Positions 1 through 11,162 of a stretch of 64,000 nucleotides of DNA are shown piece after piece. The stretch is taken from the NCBI GenBank assembly GCA_029215795.1, contig JARDYH010000002.1:64457001-64521000 (forward strand), written 5' to 3'. This DNA comes from Anniella stebbinsi (taxonomy: Eukaryota > Chordata > Lepidosauria > Squamata > Anniellidae). Each line of letters starts with the position of its first letter. The first letter of the stretch is position 1. Below the pieces are notes generated by a model, which saw only the letters and a list, made by a program, of their open reading frames with translations, was not told where the DNA came from and did not search any database. Position numbers and translations under genes: made by a program.

Positions 1-410
1 AAAGATTAATAATGGGATGACCTGCTCTGAGGTGCATTTATGGAATCCCTCTGTGTTTTGTGCCACTGAGAACTAATGTAGAGATTCATGAATAATTAAT
101 ATTTATTGTATCAACCAAAGGATATTTGCAATAATCAAATAGGTATCATAGTACAATGTAATTTGTTTCTTTCCCCATCTTGAAAATGCCTGTGGTGGTG
201 ATGTTAAACTGGTATTTGAACCTGAAATGTAGAATTAGATATCAAATTTCAATGCACTATCTCAGATCAAGGGAAGTACCAAATTGCAAACAGAGAATTC
301 TAAGTAGATGAGTTATACCAAAAGTTTAAAGACACTTGACCCCAAATAGAAACATTATAGTAGCAGAAAAGCAACAAATAGCTAACTGTGGAGAAAACAG
401 ACAGTCACTT
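1..410. other. AT-rich stretch, nothing recognised
   Basis: No long reading frame, RNA gene or repeat that I recognise. It is ordinary AT-rich intergenic sequence up to the MITE that follows. Confidence 0.5.
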
Positions 411-913
411 CATTCGGACAACACAATAATCAATGGTGGGTTAAAAGTCAACTCCACTGTTGATTATTGAGGGGTTACTCCCTGCACAACATGATTATAA
501 ACAACCATGGTGTGATTAAGGCCAGTGTTGTGTTGAATATTAATCAATGGTGTGTTTGATTGACACATCCCCTGCCCTTTCTCTCCCCCTCAGTCTTCCC
601 ACTGGTATTCCATCTGCCATTGTGAGTTCTGCCAGCAGGACTAGAGTCACTCTTGCCAGGGGACTCTGTAGTCACTGAAAACAACCAACTGTGTGCAAAG
701 AAATAGTCAACAGTGCCTGACATCTGACACGATAACCAACGATTGTTCAAATAATCAACTCTACACAGCATTGGTTATTTGTGTTGGTTATTCCATCCAA
801 ATAACCAACAGGGGTGTGAAAAAGTTCCGACAGATGATACAATAACCAACTGTTGATTATTTAACCCATCATTGACTATTTAACCCACTGTTGATTATCG
901 TATTGTCTGAACC
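411..913. mobile_element. MITE with 32-bp terminal inverted repeats
   Basis: Bases 413-444 and 880-911 are inverted copies that match at about 27 of 32 positions (left end ttcggacaacacaataatca). The interior repeats the motif ataaccaac / gttgattat many times in both orientations. The imperfect 8-bp flanks cagtcact (402-409) and cagtcatt (914-921) could be a target duplication of hAT type. There is no transposase frame, so it is non-autonomous. Superfamily is inferred only from the possible 8-bp flanks. Confidence 0.7.
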
Positions 914-1985
914 CAGTCATTGTCTCCTTTGGCCAATAGTGGAGAAGTGAGAACAGCTGGCTTCTCTCAGCCACTGTATGCAAAAGTTAAGTAGATTTGT
1001 TGGCTCCTTGTTTGTTAAAAGCAGGACATCGATCTGAGTTCTGTAATTACTTACTTGTTATCTGAGTACAATTTGCATTCTTTATTGTTGTTGCATCCAA
1101 AATTGGGTCCCAATAAGTTTAGATTTTAATAATATTAGCTTGGCCCACTTTATGGGTTTGGAATTTTAATATTTTTTGGGGAGGGGTAGTTTTTGTGTAG
1201 CTAAAATTGCAATTGCTTTTTGGTGGATGTGGGCATTTTACTTCCTAATTATTGTAGTATCACTTGCATACAATGTGACATCTACACTTGCATACAATGT
1301 GACATAAGTTGTACAGAAATGACCAATCCAACAACTACAGGTGAGTTCCATAGCATGATTTGGGGTTGGATCCAGTTTCTGCCTTCCTCAAGAGAAAGGG
1401 CACCATTCATGTAAGATCCCTCTGCATGATCATGGGGAAACTCCCTCCGTCCTCCCACACACACCACAGCTTACCCCATTCAGCAGAGTTTCCTGATTCT
1501 CTGTGCCATTTTGAGGGAGCAGTAGAGGCTGCCATTGGGAGGAGGGGTCAAAAACTCCACTTTCATCAGCACAATTTATCCAGCATTACTCTGGATCAAA
1601 CCCATTGTATTAAAATTGCCTTCAACTCAGCTGTCTGAAGGAAGGAATGTGAAGCAGGACTAGCCCTGGGTTCTGGGCTCAGACAGTGTTACCTGCTCTG
1701 CTCTCAGAGCTGATCTGGGGCAGGTGCTTCTGGAGAAGAGTTGCTCTTTGCCTAGGCCAAGACAGCAGGAACCTCCTCTGTCACTGGTGATGGAGGATGG
1801 CACATCCATCAAGTTTCTTCTGGTGAAGATTCCAACTGCCACCAGGTCAGCTGCGTGGAGAACGGTGTGGCATGAGCAGTCTTCGCCTTTTGGCCTCGCT
1901 ATGAACTGATCCATCTCCAAATTTCGTTGAGGATGGGAGGGAAAGAGTACTCCCAGGAAGGGTAGCTCTCCAAGATAGCCAGAAT
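914..1985. other. Unassigned intergenic stretch
   Basis: Holds a short tandem duplication near 1262-1306 (acttgcatacaatgtgacat twice) and a moderately GC-rich patch at 1650-1910. That patch has overlapping short open frames on both strands but no recognisable protein family. Nothing else is supported. Confidence 0.4.
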
Positions 1986-2150
1986 TTGATGATGATGATC
2001 ATAATCATAATCATTTATATCCTATTTTTATTCCATCATGGAACTTATGGTGGTTACATGTAATTCCTAGGTGGTCTCCCCTTCAAGCACTGACCAGACC
2101 CAGCCCTACCTAGTTCCACGTGCCTTCAGACTATGCTCTGAGTCAGGTAA
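1986..2150 (-). mobile_element. 5S rRNA-like SINE, antisense
   Basis: Read on the minus strand, 2145-2044 resembles the 3' two-thirds of vertebrate 5S rRNA: the pieces ggtctggtcagtgcttgaag and ggggagaccacctaggaatt line up with the 5S internal control region and 3' helix. After the 5S-like head comes a body ending in tataaatgattatgattatg and a (GAT)n run, as expected for a SINE tail. 5S-derived SINEs are known in squamates. The copy is diverged and no promoter activity is implied. Confidence 0.6.
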
Positions 2151-2224
2151 GGGGGAAAAGTCTACTTGTGAAAGCCCACCCTTTCTGTGACTATAAATAA
2201 AGCCTTCAATGAATATCTATGTAG

Positions 2225-2600
2225 TTAGTAATGTGCCTTCAAGTCAGCTTTGACTTATGGCGACCCTATGTATCAGCGACCTCCAGTCGCATTTGTTAAC
2301 CACCCTATTCAGATCTTGTAACTTCATGTCCATATCTTACTTTACAGAGTGAATCCATTCCTTGTTTGGTCTTCCTCTTTTCCTTCTACCTTCTATTTTT
2401 TCCAGCATTATTGTCTTTTCCAGTGAGTCATGTCTTCTCATTATATGTCCAAAGTATTATAGCCTCAGTTTCAACATTTTCGCTTCTAGTGAGAGTTCAG
2501 GCTTAATTTGTTCTAGAACCCACTTGTTTGTCTTTTTCACAGTCTAGGTATCTACAAAATTCTCCTCGAACATCACATTTTGAATGAGTTGATCTTCCTC
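2225..2600 (-). pseudogene. Decayed LINE 3' coding end (RTE/BovB-like), antisense
   Basis: The minus strand translates, through several stops, to a peptide containing YFGHIMRRHDSLEKTIML and a following basic RKRGRP segment. That is the C-terminal pattern common to RTE/BovB-type reverse transcriptase ORFs, and here it is followed by a short 3' region beginning near 2270 (tagggtcgccataagtc on the minus strand). Only the C-terminal end is present and it is broken by stops. The clade assignment is from memory of the motif and is less certain than the LINE call. Confidence 0.55.
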
Positions 2601-2654
2601 CTGTCCACTTTTTTCATTGTCCAACTATATAGTGATGGCACAATAAAATTATAT

Positions 2655-2699
<45 letters not shown>

Positions 2700-2775
2700 T
2701 ATTTATTTATCACCCGCCTCTCCCAACGGATCGAGGCGGGGAACAACACCAAACACAAAATACATTCTCGTATGG
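2655..2775 (-). mobile_element. L2 3' end with (TAA)n tail, antisense
   Basis: An (ATA)n microsatellite at 2655-2700 is followed by tttatcacccgcctctccca and cgaggcggggaacaacacc, the reverse complement of the L2 3' end seen intact at 50,070-50,153. The microsatellite is the retrotransposon tail. Only about 75 bp of body remain. Confidence 0.75.
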
Positions 2776-2779
2776 ACTG

Positions 2780-3080
2780 AAGCAAGTAAAAATATTTACA
2801 GTAATTAAATGTTGAAACAGTATTTTCAACAGTATTTTCAAGCAAATGTGGGTAACCATTCATACATTAAGGATGTAATTATACATGTATTACTGAGATA
2901 ATTTGACTTAGTAACTTTGCTTATCTCTTATATTCATTCTAAATCTCAATAAGTGCTTTCCAGTGATCAATATTTAATTAACTTACAATAAAGCTGCTTT
3001 TTAAGATGCAAATTAAAGACTTGTTTGAAACACTTTAGGGAGAAAAATGCACGGGCCAAATGTGGGGAAGGCACTGTATA
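2780..3080. other. Unassigned stretch
   Basis: AT-rich, with a small local duplication of cagtattttcaa near 2818-2840. Nothing else recognised. Confidence 0.4.
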
Positions 3081-3083
3081 ATT

Positions 3084-3162
3084 TAGCCCTCCCCAACCTG
3101 GTGCCCTCCAACATGGTTGGCTAGGGGCAGCTAGAAGTTGTTGGCCAACACATCTGGAGGCA
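3084..3162. mobile_element. Partial hAT-like MITE (agcctccccaacc family)
   Basis: Begins tagccctccccaacctggtg and ends ...cacatctggagg. These are the two ends of a small palindromic MITE that is better preserved at 43,464-43,598 and 25,151-25,285. The interior is shortened. Confidence 0.6.
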
Positions 3163-4509
3163 TAATTGCCAACTCAGAAATATGACTTGTTCACCATTGA
3201 CGTCAGCAGCTTTGACACTTGCCATCTAAGAAAGTAAAGATGAATGGATACTACCTAGAAAACCCTCTAAGAAGCAGGCATGTAGGCTGTTGAGCAGATA
3301 AACTACAGACCTGATAGTCACAAAATACAAAGAAAAGATACAGAAACAGGAATGTCAGCCATCTAAGAAATCTGCGCAATGCATAGGGGAGGAAAATATG
3401 GAATTATCAAGTGAGGTAATGCCCCAAAGTATCGTCCCCAGCTACAGGAGTGCCATGAAACTGATGTCATCATGAGATGGTTTTAATTGAAAATGTTAGA
3501 GAAATAGTGGAGATGCTCAACTTGCTTTTCTGACAGGGATGTATGAAAATTTCCTTTCAATTTGTTTGATTTTTACCAGAATTAATCTAATTTGCACTTT
3601 CTGGGCCTGAACGCAAACCTGAATGCAATCTACAGTCAGATTCTGTACATTCTCAAACTTGAGATGCAATTTACGGAACAATAATAAAAAGCATAAAAAA
3701 TGCATATGAAAAAGATACTTACTTCTAAATATGCACCTAAACAGGCTTTAATCAACAGAGAAAAATCCATACATTTTCAAAAAAATTACACAGTTTGTGT
3801 ATATATTTGGACAAATGTGCATAAAAGTGTATAAGAATTTTCATGAAATTCTACATTCAGGCCATGTCTATCCTGCTATGCTTCTTTCCACAGTGAAATC
3901 TCATTTTCGAAGACAAATGGTACTGTTCGGCATGTATCGCTGCATGCGTTCGCAAAATGGTTTAAGATCGCTCATGGTTGTGCCACACACAGGCAGTCTA
4001 GCCTCTTTCACACTAATCCCTGCCCCTATCCCTGGTTGATTCTAGGCCACCCAGCAGCTCTGCATTATGCCATATATGCAGCATTTAGCAATGGCCATTG
4101 CTTCAAAGACAGAAGTGCCGACCTGTATTGTTATATCAGTGCAATGTCTTGCTGTGCTTATGACAGTGCCTGGGTGTAGCGTTTGTTCTGCTCCAGATAG
4201 ACAAGGCCATTCTTTACCAGTACAGTGGCTTACAGGATTGGGTTAAAAACATTCAGGCAAAGTATGACTGACACAAACCAGTATAGCCTTGTGAGAAATC
4301 CTGTGTTAAAATGGTCTGAATCCCAGCTTTAATATTAACACCATTTGAAGCATGCAGTGTAAATGTGTGTGTGTGTATGTATGTATTCTTCTGATTCACG
4401 GGGATTATGGATTCCTATGCATAAGTGGACATTCTAGATATGAGTTGTTAGGTACAAATAGAATCATTTGTGTGCAAAACTGAAATAGTGAGCTGCAGTC
4501 CTAGAGTTT
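3163..4509. other. Unassigned stretch
   Basis: No gene or recognised transposon. It has a (TG)n run near 4364-4385. At 3690-3850 it is rich in short atgcat / gtgtata motifs. Confidence 0.4.
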
Positions 4510-4816
4510 GGCCAGATCTACATCAAGCAGGATATAGCACTATGAAAGTGGTATGAAAGCAGTATATAAAAGGCAGGAGCCACACTACTGTTTATAGCAA
4601 TATTGAAGTGCACTGACAACTGTTGGGGTCCATAAGACACACACCATGTACTGCTTTCATACTGCTATATCCTGCTTGGTGTGGCTCCTGCCTCTTATAT
4701 ACCTCTTTCATACCTCTTTCATGGTGCTATATCCTGCTTGGTGTGGCTCCTGACTCTTATATACCTCTTTCATACCACTTTCATGGTGCTATATCCTGCT
4801 TGGTGTAGATCTGGCC
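4510..4816. mobile_element. 307-bp MITE, TCTACA-terminus family, with internal duplication
   Basis: The ends are ggccagatctaca and tgtagatctggcc, exact inverted copies. Inside, a segment of roughly 68 bp (tatatcctgcttggtgtggc ... tttcatggtgc) is repeated in tandem, about two and a half times. It shares the motif gacaactgttgggg with the shorter MITEs at 38,831-38,971 and 43,909-44,141. No coding capacity. Confidence 0.75.
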
Positions 4817-5195
4817 TTCATTTACACTCACACTTTCTGTTTCTTATGGTTCCTGCTGCAGATATGAACCTGCTGCAATGGGCTAACTATACACTGCATA
4901 TATATGCTTAGTTGTCCTACAGATATTGCCCCAGTGGTGACTGTGCAGATTACCTGCTTGGAGTTGGTAATCCAACTCTTCATCCTCTCACAGGTAATAG
5001 GTGCATGGATGCTGATAGACTCAATCGTCGGATTGGGGCTTTGTGTGTCAGGATGTGCTGTTCCCTTTATGCAGCTCAGAAAAAAAATGTCACGGCATTT
5101 TTTCCTGACATCATGTGAAGGAGAAAGTGCAGGTTTCTTCCATTTAAATGTTTTAAATAATATTAATAATTTCCTGCCAAATGGGTTATGATGAG
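4817..5195. other. Unassigned stretch
   Basis: Several overlapping short frames with no recognisable family. No repeat identified. Confidence 0.4.
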
Positions 5196-5990
5196 GGAGA
5201 GGGGAGTGGTGGTGAGGGGATGGAGATTGTGTACTTGGGCTTTCAAAAAGCTTTTGATAAAGTCCTGAACAAATTTAGCAGCCATGGGATAAGAGGAATG
5301 GTCTTCTTATGGATTGATAACTAGTTAAAGAACAGGAAGGGGAGAGTAGGAAGAGATAGACAGTTCTTACAATGAAGGGACATAAGAAGTGGGATCTGGT
5401 GCTTTTTAACATGTTCATAAATGATCTGGCAGAATCCCTATTTGTTTTTATCATGCTAAATAATTTGATGCCAACCACAAACATGACCTCCTCACTGATG
5501 GCATCAAATTATTTAGTGTGATAAAAACAAATAGGGGATTATGAAAAGTTCCAAAAGGATCTCTGAAGACTGGGGGAATGGGCGATAAAATAGCTCCATG
5601 TAACTAGGTGATGCAAAGTGGGACAAAAGAAAAAAAATCCTAACTGATCAGGAAAGGAATCTTGGGTTAGTGGTGGTAGCAGTGGATTGCTTGAATAGCT
5701 CAATAAGAAAAGGACAAATTTCATTTTAGGGATAGTTAGGAAAGGAATTGAAAATGAAACTGCGAAAATTGCAATGCACTTACATAAATCTATGGTGTAA
5801 CTGCACTCACAATACTGTGTACTGTTTTGCACCTTGAAAAATATATTGTAGAGCTAGAAATTGTACAGAAGGAGCCACGAAAATGACCAGCTGAGTGGTG
5901 AAACTCCCTGATGAGGAAAGGTTACAGAACAGGGGTTTGTTTAGTGAGGAAAAAAAGGCAAGTAAGGTTGGATATGATTAGAGACACTTG
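5196..5990 (+). pseudogene. CR1 LINE reverse transcriptase remnant
   Basis: Broken frames encode CR1 reverse-transcriptase pieces in order: YLGFQKAFDKV (palm motif A region), [18 protein letters not shown], then KLFSVIKTNRDYEKFQKDL after the catalytic box, then a diverged C-terminal part. Stops and frameshifts are frequent, so it is a dead copy. The stretch between INDL and KLFS is replaced by an inverted duplicate of the downstream sequence (5436-5536), described separately. Confidence 0.75.
5436..5536. repeat. Quasi-palindrome inside the CR1 remnant
   Basis: Arms 5436-5473 and 5499-5536 are inverted copies that match at 36 of 38 positions, with a 25-bp loop. The right arm is normal CR1 coding sequence. 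The left arm replaces the expected CR1 sequence with the reverse complement of the right arm. Confidence 0.9.
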
Positions 5991-6009
5991 TATAAAATTA
6001 TGTCTGTTG

Positions 6010-6212
6010 TCAGACTAGGTCCAAGCAGGTCCAAGTTCAAATCCCCACTCAGCCATGAAATCCATTGGATAAACTTGGGCCTTTCACCATTTCTCAGCGT
6101 AACTTCCCAAAGTTCTCAAGGTTGTTGTGTGGGTATAATGGAGGAGGGAGGCCCATCTGGTTTGAGATCTTTATAGGAAAGGCAGGCTATAATGTAGTAG
6201 TTATTTAGTACA
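6010..6212 (+). mobile_element. MIR-like (CORE) SINE
   Basis: Contains a B-box-like aagttcaaatccccactcag, then ...aacttgggcctttcacc, ...aaggttgttgtgtgggtata and ...aggcaggctataatg. This is the order seen in MIR-like core SINEs: tRNA B box, core with an ACCTTGGGC-like motif, GTTGTTGTGAGGATA-like motif, then tail. The A-box end is degraded. Confidence 0.65.
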
Positions 6213-6974
6213 AAAGTCCTTTATAAACCTGGAGTTTTAAACCTTCCCAATCCCCAGTAGAACCTTTCTTGAGACCCAGAAACTGTGTTATAGCTATAAT
6301 TTTCAACAAAAAAAAAGTACTAATGTGGATTTTGGGGGAATTCTGGCCCAATTTGCAAGGCTATTCTACAGTGCTTCATATATACAAATATTACAATTCA
6401 TGAAAAATTAGTGTGATTCAGTTGAAGATGGCCAGTAAGGCAATAGATACCATCCAAACCTGCAAAATGGAGCATAAAATGGGGCATTTGTAATCTGCAT
6501 AGAGAACATTAGTTACTGGATGGATTAGAACTGTAATCAATACAAAAATTAAAAAATCTGGCTATGTTGCAATTTCAAAAGCACGTAAGTGTATAATGTT
6601 GATACATTTAAGGTTGTCCCAGCAACTTAAAATTTAAGCCATGGAGTGAGCAATCCTGTGATCCCTAAACAACACCTTGAGGGACATAGGATTATTCAGG
6701 TCCCTGACCCCGAGCTCGTAGACAGGGCTCCCAGCTGGGAGTCAGGAAACCATGCTCCCTGCCCCCTCCCTCTTGTAATTCGCACAGAGAGAACTGTGCC
6801 AACTAACTCTCCATGATCACAAAACGGAGTGCAGAGAAGGGGGAAAAGGGAGCGTTCCAGGGTGGAGGGGGGGGGAAGACTGGGGAATGTGGGGGTAGGA
6901 GATATCCCTAGCCATCCACTGCCTCCTTCCCTCCCCCTCCCCCAAGCCTCTGCTAGACAGGCAAAATTGCCCAT
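6213..6974. other. Unassigned stretch
   Basis: AT-rich to 6650, then a GC-richer block (6700-6970) with a G run at 6868-6876. No family recognised. Confidence 0.4.
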
Positions 6975-7242
6975 CTAGCCTTCTCTGCTGTGGCACCCCG
7001 GCTGTGGAATGAGCTCCCCAGAGAGGTTTGCTTGGCATCTACATTACATTCCTTTAGACCCCAGGTGAATACTTTTTTTATTTTCACAGTGTTTTAACAG
7101 TTCTTCAGTTTGATTTTTAACCTTGCTGTTTAAATTTGTATTTTAAATCCATATTAATTTCTGCATGGATTCTGCTCTCTGAAGCCCAGAGAGCTTCGGC
7201 TATTGGGCAGTACAGAAATGCAGTAAGCAAGTAAGTAAGTAA
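6975..7242 (+). mobile_element. L2 3' end (C-terminal codons plus 3' UTR)
   Basis: Starts with the L2 ORF2 C-terminal region (tggcaccccggctgtggaat encodes the APRLWNE-type motif), continues through an AT-rich 3' UTR, and ends with cagagagcttcggctattgg followed by an (AAGT)n tail. Truncated at the 5' end. Confidence 0.75.
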
Positions 7243-7629
7243 ATGCAGATCAGGAAGCTGCTGAATTTGACCACTTGTGAATACCCAGAGTGCATCCCAT
7301 AGCATTGCAGCCTAAGTGGTTGATAAACTAATAATGCATCTACAGTGTTCCAGATGAACTATGTTAACCTTTTCTCTAGTGTGCCACTTGCCAAGGAATT
7401 AGCCAAGGAAAACCTGACTCTGGTTGGCACACTGAAAAAAACAAAACAAAAAACAGAGATGCCTGCAGCATTCACTATCCAGAAATTCAGAACTTCAACA
7501 GCAATATTTTTAGATTTCTGAAAGATTTGACATTTCTTAGTTAATGACAGTAATTCCCCCCCCCCTTTTTTTTTTTGAGTACATAAAGATTAGCAACCAC
7601 AGGCAACAAATCCAAGCCTGAGATCTTTC
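7243..7629. other. Unassigned stretch with a C/T homopolymer
   Basis: A run of C then T at 7556-7577. Nothing else recognised. Confidence 0.4.
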
Positions 7630-7780
7630 TTTATTTTAATAAGCCTGCTTGCTTGCTTTATGTTAGTTTAATTATGTGCTTTTTTATTCATTGTTTTATT
7701 GGCTGTATTTTATGTTTTTAAAATATTGTACACTGTCCAGAGAACCTGGTTTTAAAAGTGCAATCAATCAATCAAAAACA
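7630..7780 (+). mobile_element. L2-type 3' tail
   Basis: AT-rich 3' UTR ending gtacactgtccagagaacct, then aaaagtgc and an (AATC)n tail, the terminal pattern of L2 copies elsewhere in the window. Short fragment. Confidence 0.55.
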
Positions 7781-8228
7781 AGATCAAAGGGGCTATAGAC
7801 TTTTGTGAATAGATGACCTCCGCATTCATTTCTGAATATGTACTTATTTATGTAGTACATTTGTATGCCATGCCATAACAGAAAGTTCTCTCAGTGGCTT
7901 AAAGCGGACCATATTCTTTGGAAGCAGAATGATGTGAACATAACAGAAGATGTGTCTTCTTAGAAGACTTGGATCTACAGCTGATGAGACCTTGGCTGAG
8001 CCTAGGAACATAGTCATCTTGCCTGGGATGTCAAGAGAGGCAGCCTTAGAACTGCCAACACCAAGAGATGGGGCAGGTGACATCTCTGTAGTGGATATAA
8101 TCATGTGTTTCATATAAATATTTTGTCTGTCATACCCAGGCAGTTGTGAAATGTGGTGATTGTGCTGCTCAGATAGGGCATGCTCTAGTTGCAAGATGAG
8201 ATTTGTTGTTACCAATAATTCACAGCTC
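7781..8228. other. Unassigned stretch
   Basis: Contains a 128-codon chance frame on the minus strand with no recognisable domain. Nothing supported. Confidence 0.4.
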
Positions 8229-8298
8229 ATTTCTTTTTTAACTGCCCAGAAAACTTTGGCTTTGGGGCAGTCTAGAAATATAATAAACGAATGAAATG
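8229..8298 (+). mobile_element. L2-type 3' terminus fragment
   Basis: aactgcccagaaaactttgg and ggggcagtctagaaatata, followed by a short AAT-rich tail, match the terminal stem of the L2 3' end. Confidence 0.5.
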
Positions 8299-8520
8299 AT
8301 TACTGCACAGTTATAGTTGTGGAACTGTTTTGCTATATGCATGTTAATGCCACACTATGCTTTCCATTTAAAAATGATGAGGTCAGATAGATCCCATATG
8401 CCATCTGTTTAATTTTTTATACTTTACATTGTGGGATATTATTGACATATGTGGAACTATATTGTTTTACTGGAAAGGGAAGGTCTCAGTAAAGCAATGC
8501 TTAATAACTTCCACAATGTG

Positions 8521-8705
8521 TTTTATTTATTTATTTAATTAAAGGCCTCATTAAAAAAATCTAGGCATTTTACAATAATAATGATGGAACTAAATTACAA
8601 TAAATCAACAATATAAAACTAATAAACATGCCAGCACAGCACAAAATAGAATATCAAGTATAAGAAGGGGCTAGGATAATAAAACAGAAAAAATATATTT
8701 TAAAA
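8521..8705 (-). mobile_element. LINE 3' tail fragment, antisense
   Basis: A (TTTA)n run followed by an AT-rich block in the orientation of an antisense L2-like 3' UTR. It abuts the larger antisense L2 copy that follows. Confidence 0.45.
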
Positions 8706-8710
8706 GGCTT

Positions 8711-9965
8711 TAATTTATTTAATTTATTATGTTTCTAATTCACCCAATAACTAATGTTCTGTAGGAAGATTACAAACAGTTAAAAACTAATATACCATAG
8801 AACAGTTAAAATATAAAATAAAATAAAATATTTAAAAGAATAAAATGCAATATAATGCAAAACAATGAACAGTACAGGTGTCGATAAAACTGCCATAATA
8901 ACCTAGAACTAGGTCTCTAAAATGCCTGTGAGAAAAGAAAGGTCTTTCCTGGCTCCAAAATGATAACAGCGTAGGTAGGCATCAGGTGAAACTCTTTGGG
9001 AGATTCATTCCCTAAGTGGGGTACCACAAGAGAGAGAACCCTCTTTCTCTTGTAGCCACCTGTCTATCTTCCTTTGGTAGGGGCAGCCAGTGGAGGATCT
9101 CCGAAGATGACCTAAGGATACAAGCAGGTACATGTGGAAGGAGATGTTCCTTTAGATATTCTAGTTCCAAAGCCATTTAGGGCTTTAAAGGTTAACATCA
9201 ACACTTTAAATTTGGCTCAAAAACAAACTGGGAGCCAGTGCAGGTGATGAAACATTGCTATCACATGATCATATTGGCCAGTCCCCATTAGTAACCTAGC
9301 AGCTCTGTTTGGAACTAACTGACATTTCTGTAATCCACCAGGGAGGTTACCTGAGCGTGGATAACTGTCACCAGGCTATCTCGGGCCAGATAGGGTTGTA
9401 GCTGTTATATCAACCTAAGCTGATAAAAGGCACTCCTGGCCACCTGTGTCTCAAGTGACAATGATGGATCCAGAAGTACTCCCAAGCTATGTGACTGATC
9501 TTTCATGGGGAGTGCAGCCCCTTCCAAGGCAGATTGAATGCGACTCAACTGGGCAGACAAACCACCTGTTAACAGTTTGTTGGTCCTCATTGAGACCATT
9601 ACCTTGCTTAGGCACTGATTCAGAACATTCACTGCTTCACCTGGTTTGATGAAAATGAGAGGTAGAGCTGGATGTCATCAGCATATTGTCCACCTCCCTG
9701 GATAACCTTCCTCAGTGTTTTCATGTAGATGTTAAATAGCATAGGGATAAAATTGAGGCTGTGGAATCCCATGAAGTAATTGGCACAGAACAGAGCAATA
9801 ATCCCCCTTCCTCCTTCTAGAAGAGACCATTCAAGTAGGAATGAAAGCTATATAAAATAGTATCCCAACTCCCAGTCCAGACAGTCTCTCCAGAAGGATA
9901 CATTGGTCAATAGTATTGAAAGTTGCTGTGAGGTCCAAGAGAACCAACATAATCACACACACACC
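8711..9965 (-). pseudogene. Antisense L2 LINE, 3' half of ORF2 plus 3' UTR
   Basis: On the minus strand from 9965 down to 8711 this reads through L2 ORF2: a DLxATFNTID-like motif A remnant near 9930, NIYMKTL near 9725, the palm catalytic region near 9680, LLDPSLSLETQVARSAFYQL, the thumb region, then the APxxWNE-type C-terminus and an AT-rich 3' UTR with its tail at 8711-8760. Many stops and frameshifts make it a pseudogene. It is one of the longest L2 copies in the window. Confidence 0.8.
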
Positions 9966-10154
9966 CTTTTCTTTCTCACGGAAAAGGATACATTTTTAAA
10001 AGATTTTAAAATAATTTGTATGGCTGTCTTAGGGTACACTTGACCCCTGATATCAGATTGGTACAGTCAATTTCTGATGGAGGGTTAGTAAAGATATTGA
10101 AAACAAAATAAAAACTGCTCCAAAATTGAGAAGAAATAATATCGGTAACCCCAT

Positions 10155-10432
10155 TCACTTTTTAGCCCCCTGCATGGAGGGCTAATGCATGGAGAGGGAA
10201 TGGATCTGTGCTTCCTGAACTTGTCTCCAACTTCATTGTGCCACCATCCCTCCACACTCCCTGGTTCCCCTTGCTCACCTCCACTATTTGGTTAAAGTCT
10301 GAAAAGGGAGCCAGGTTCTCCATGTGATTGAGAGCCAGCTGGGAGGGTGTGATGTTGGAGGCGGGGCCAGGAGGAGTGGTGCTATTCATCCTTCTCTCAT
10401 TAGCCCTCCCTGCACAAAGGCCTAATGAGTGA
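10155..10432. mobile_element. 278-bp MITE with imperfect inverted ends
   Basis: The left end tcactttttagccccctgca...gggctaatg pairs with the right end cattagccctccctgcac...ctaatgagtga. Arms are about 33 bp with several mismatches. The interior is non-coding. No clear target duplication. Confidence 0.6.
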
Positions 10433-11130
10433 ACACCTTGATATCAGTAGATAGACAGATGCTGTAAGTAAGGTGCTTTTCTCTGGGGAGATCAACTGAT
10501 GCTAACTTTTACTATATTTATTGTAAACAGGTATATCTTTTGATCAAATTATCTTTATGATAGATTACAGAATAAAATACAAAGTAATTAAGGCAATTTA
10601 AATCAAGCAGAATAATATCATCATAATAAGCAACAAAACAACATACATACACCCAACAACAATTTTTATCTGGCAGCAAAAGGGAAGTCATGTGGTTGTC
10701 AGATGAAAATGGTCTTTTGGAGAAATGGCTTTCTTCATTGGGTTGCAATGACAAAAATCAACAACATGTTCATCTCTTATGTACAAAGCAGTTACATTTT
10801 CAATGCTGCTGGTGACTTATTATTACATTAAACATAAACAGAACCATCCACATATAAATAGTTTCCTGTAGATAGGTGCCTAGTTTCAAAGAAACAAAAT
10901 AAGCAATTAGGTTCAGTTAATATATATATATATATTTAGAGAGTACACAGCCGATTTAGGATCTGTCACCTTTTTCAGTTGACAAAGTTTTTCCACATGC
11001 CAGGCAAGGAGATGATTCCTCGTTATTAAAGCTGTGCAAGAGAATGACATGAGCCTTCCTTTGTTCACTGTCATTCTACAATGATATTTTTGAAACAAAT
11101 ATAGAGCAAAGCCTATTTTACAGTGAAATG

Positions 11131-11162
<32 letters not shown>

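Noticed and set aside
1660..1920. Possible exon at 1740-1845 with a splice-donor-like caggtcag
   Set aside because: No protein family recognised, no partner exons, and frames are open on both strands. Not enough to call a gene.
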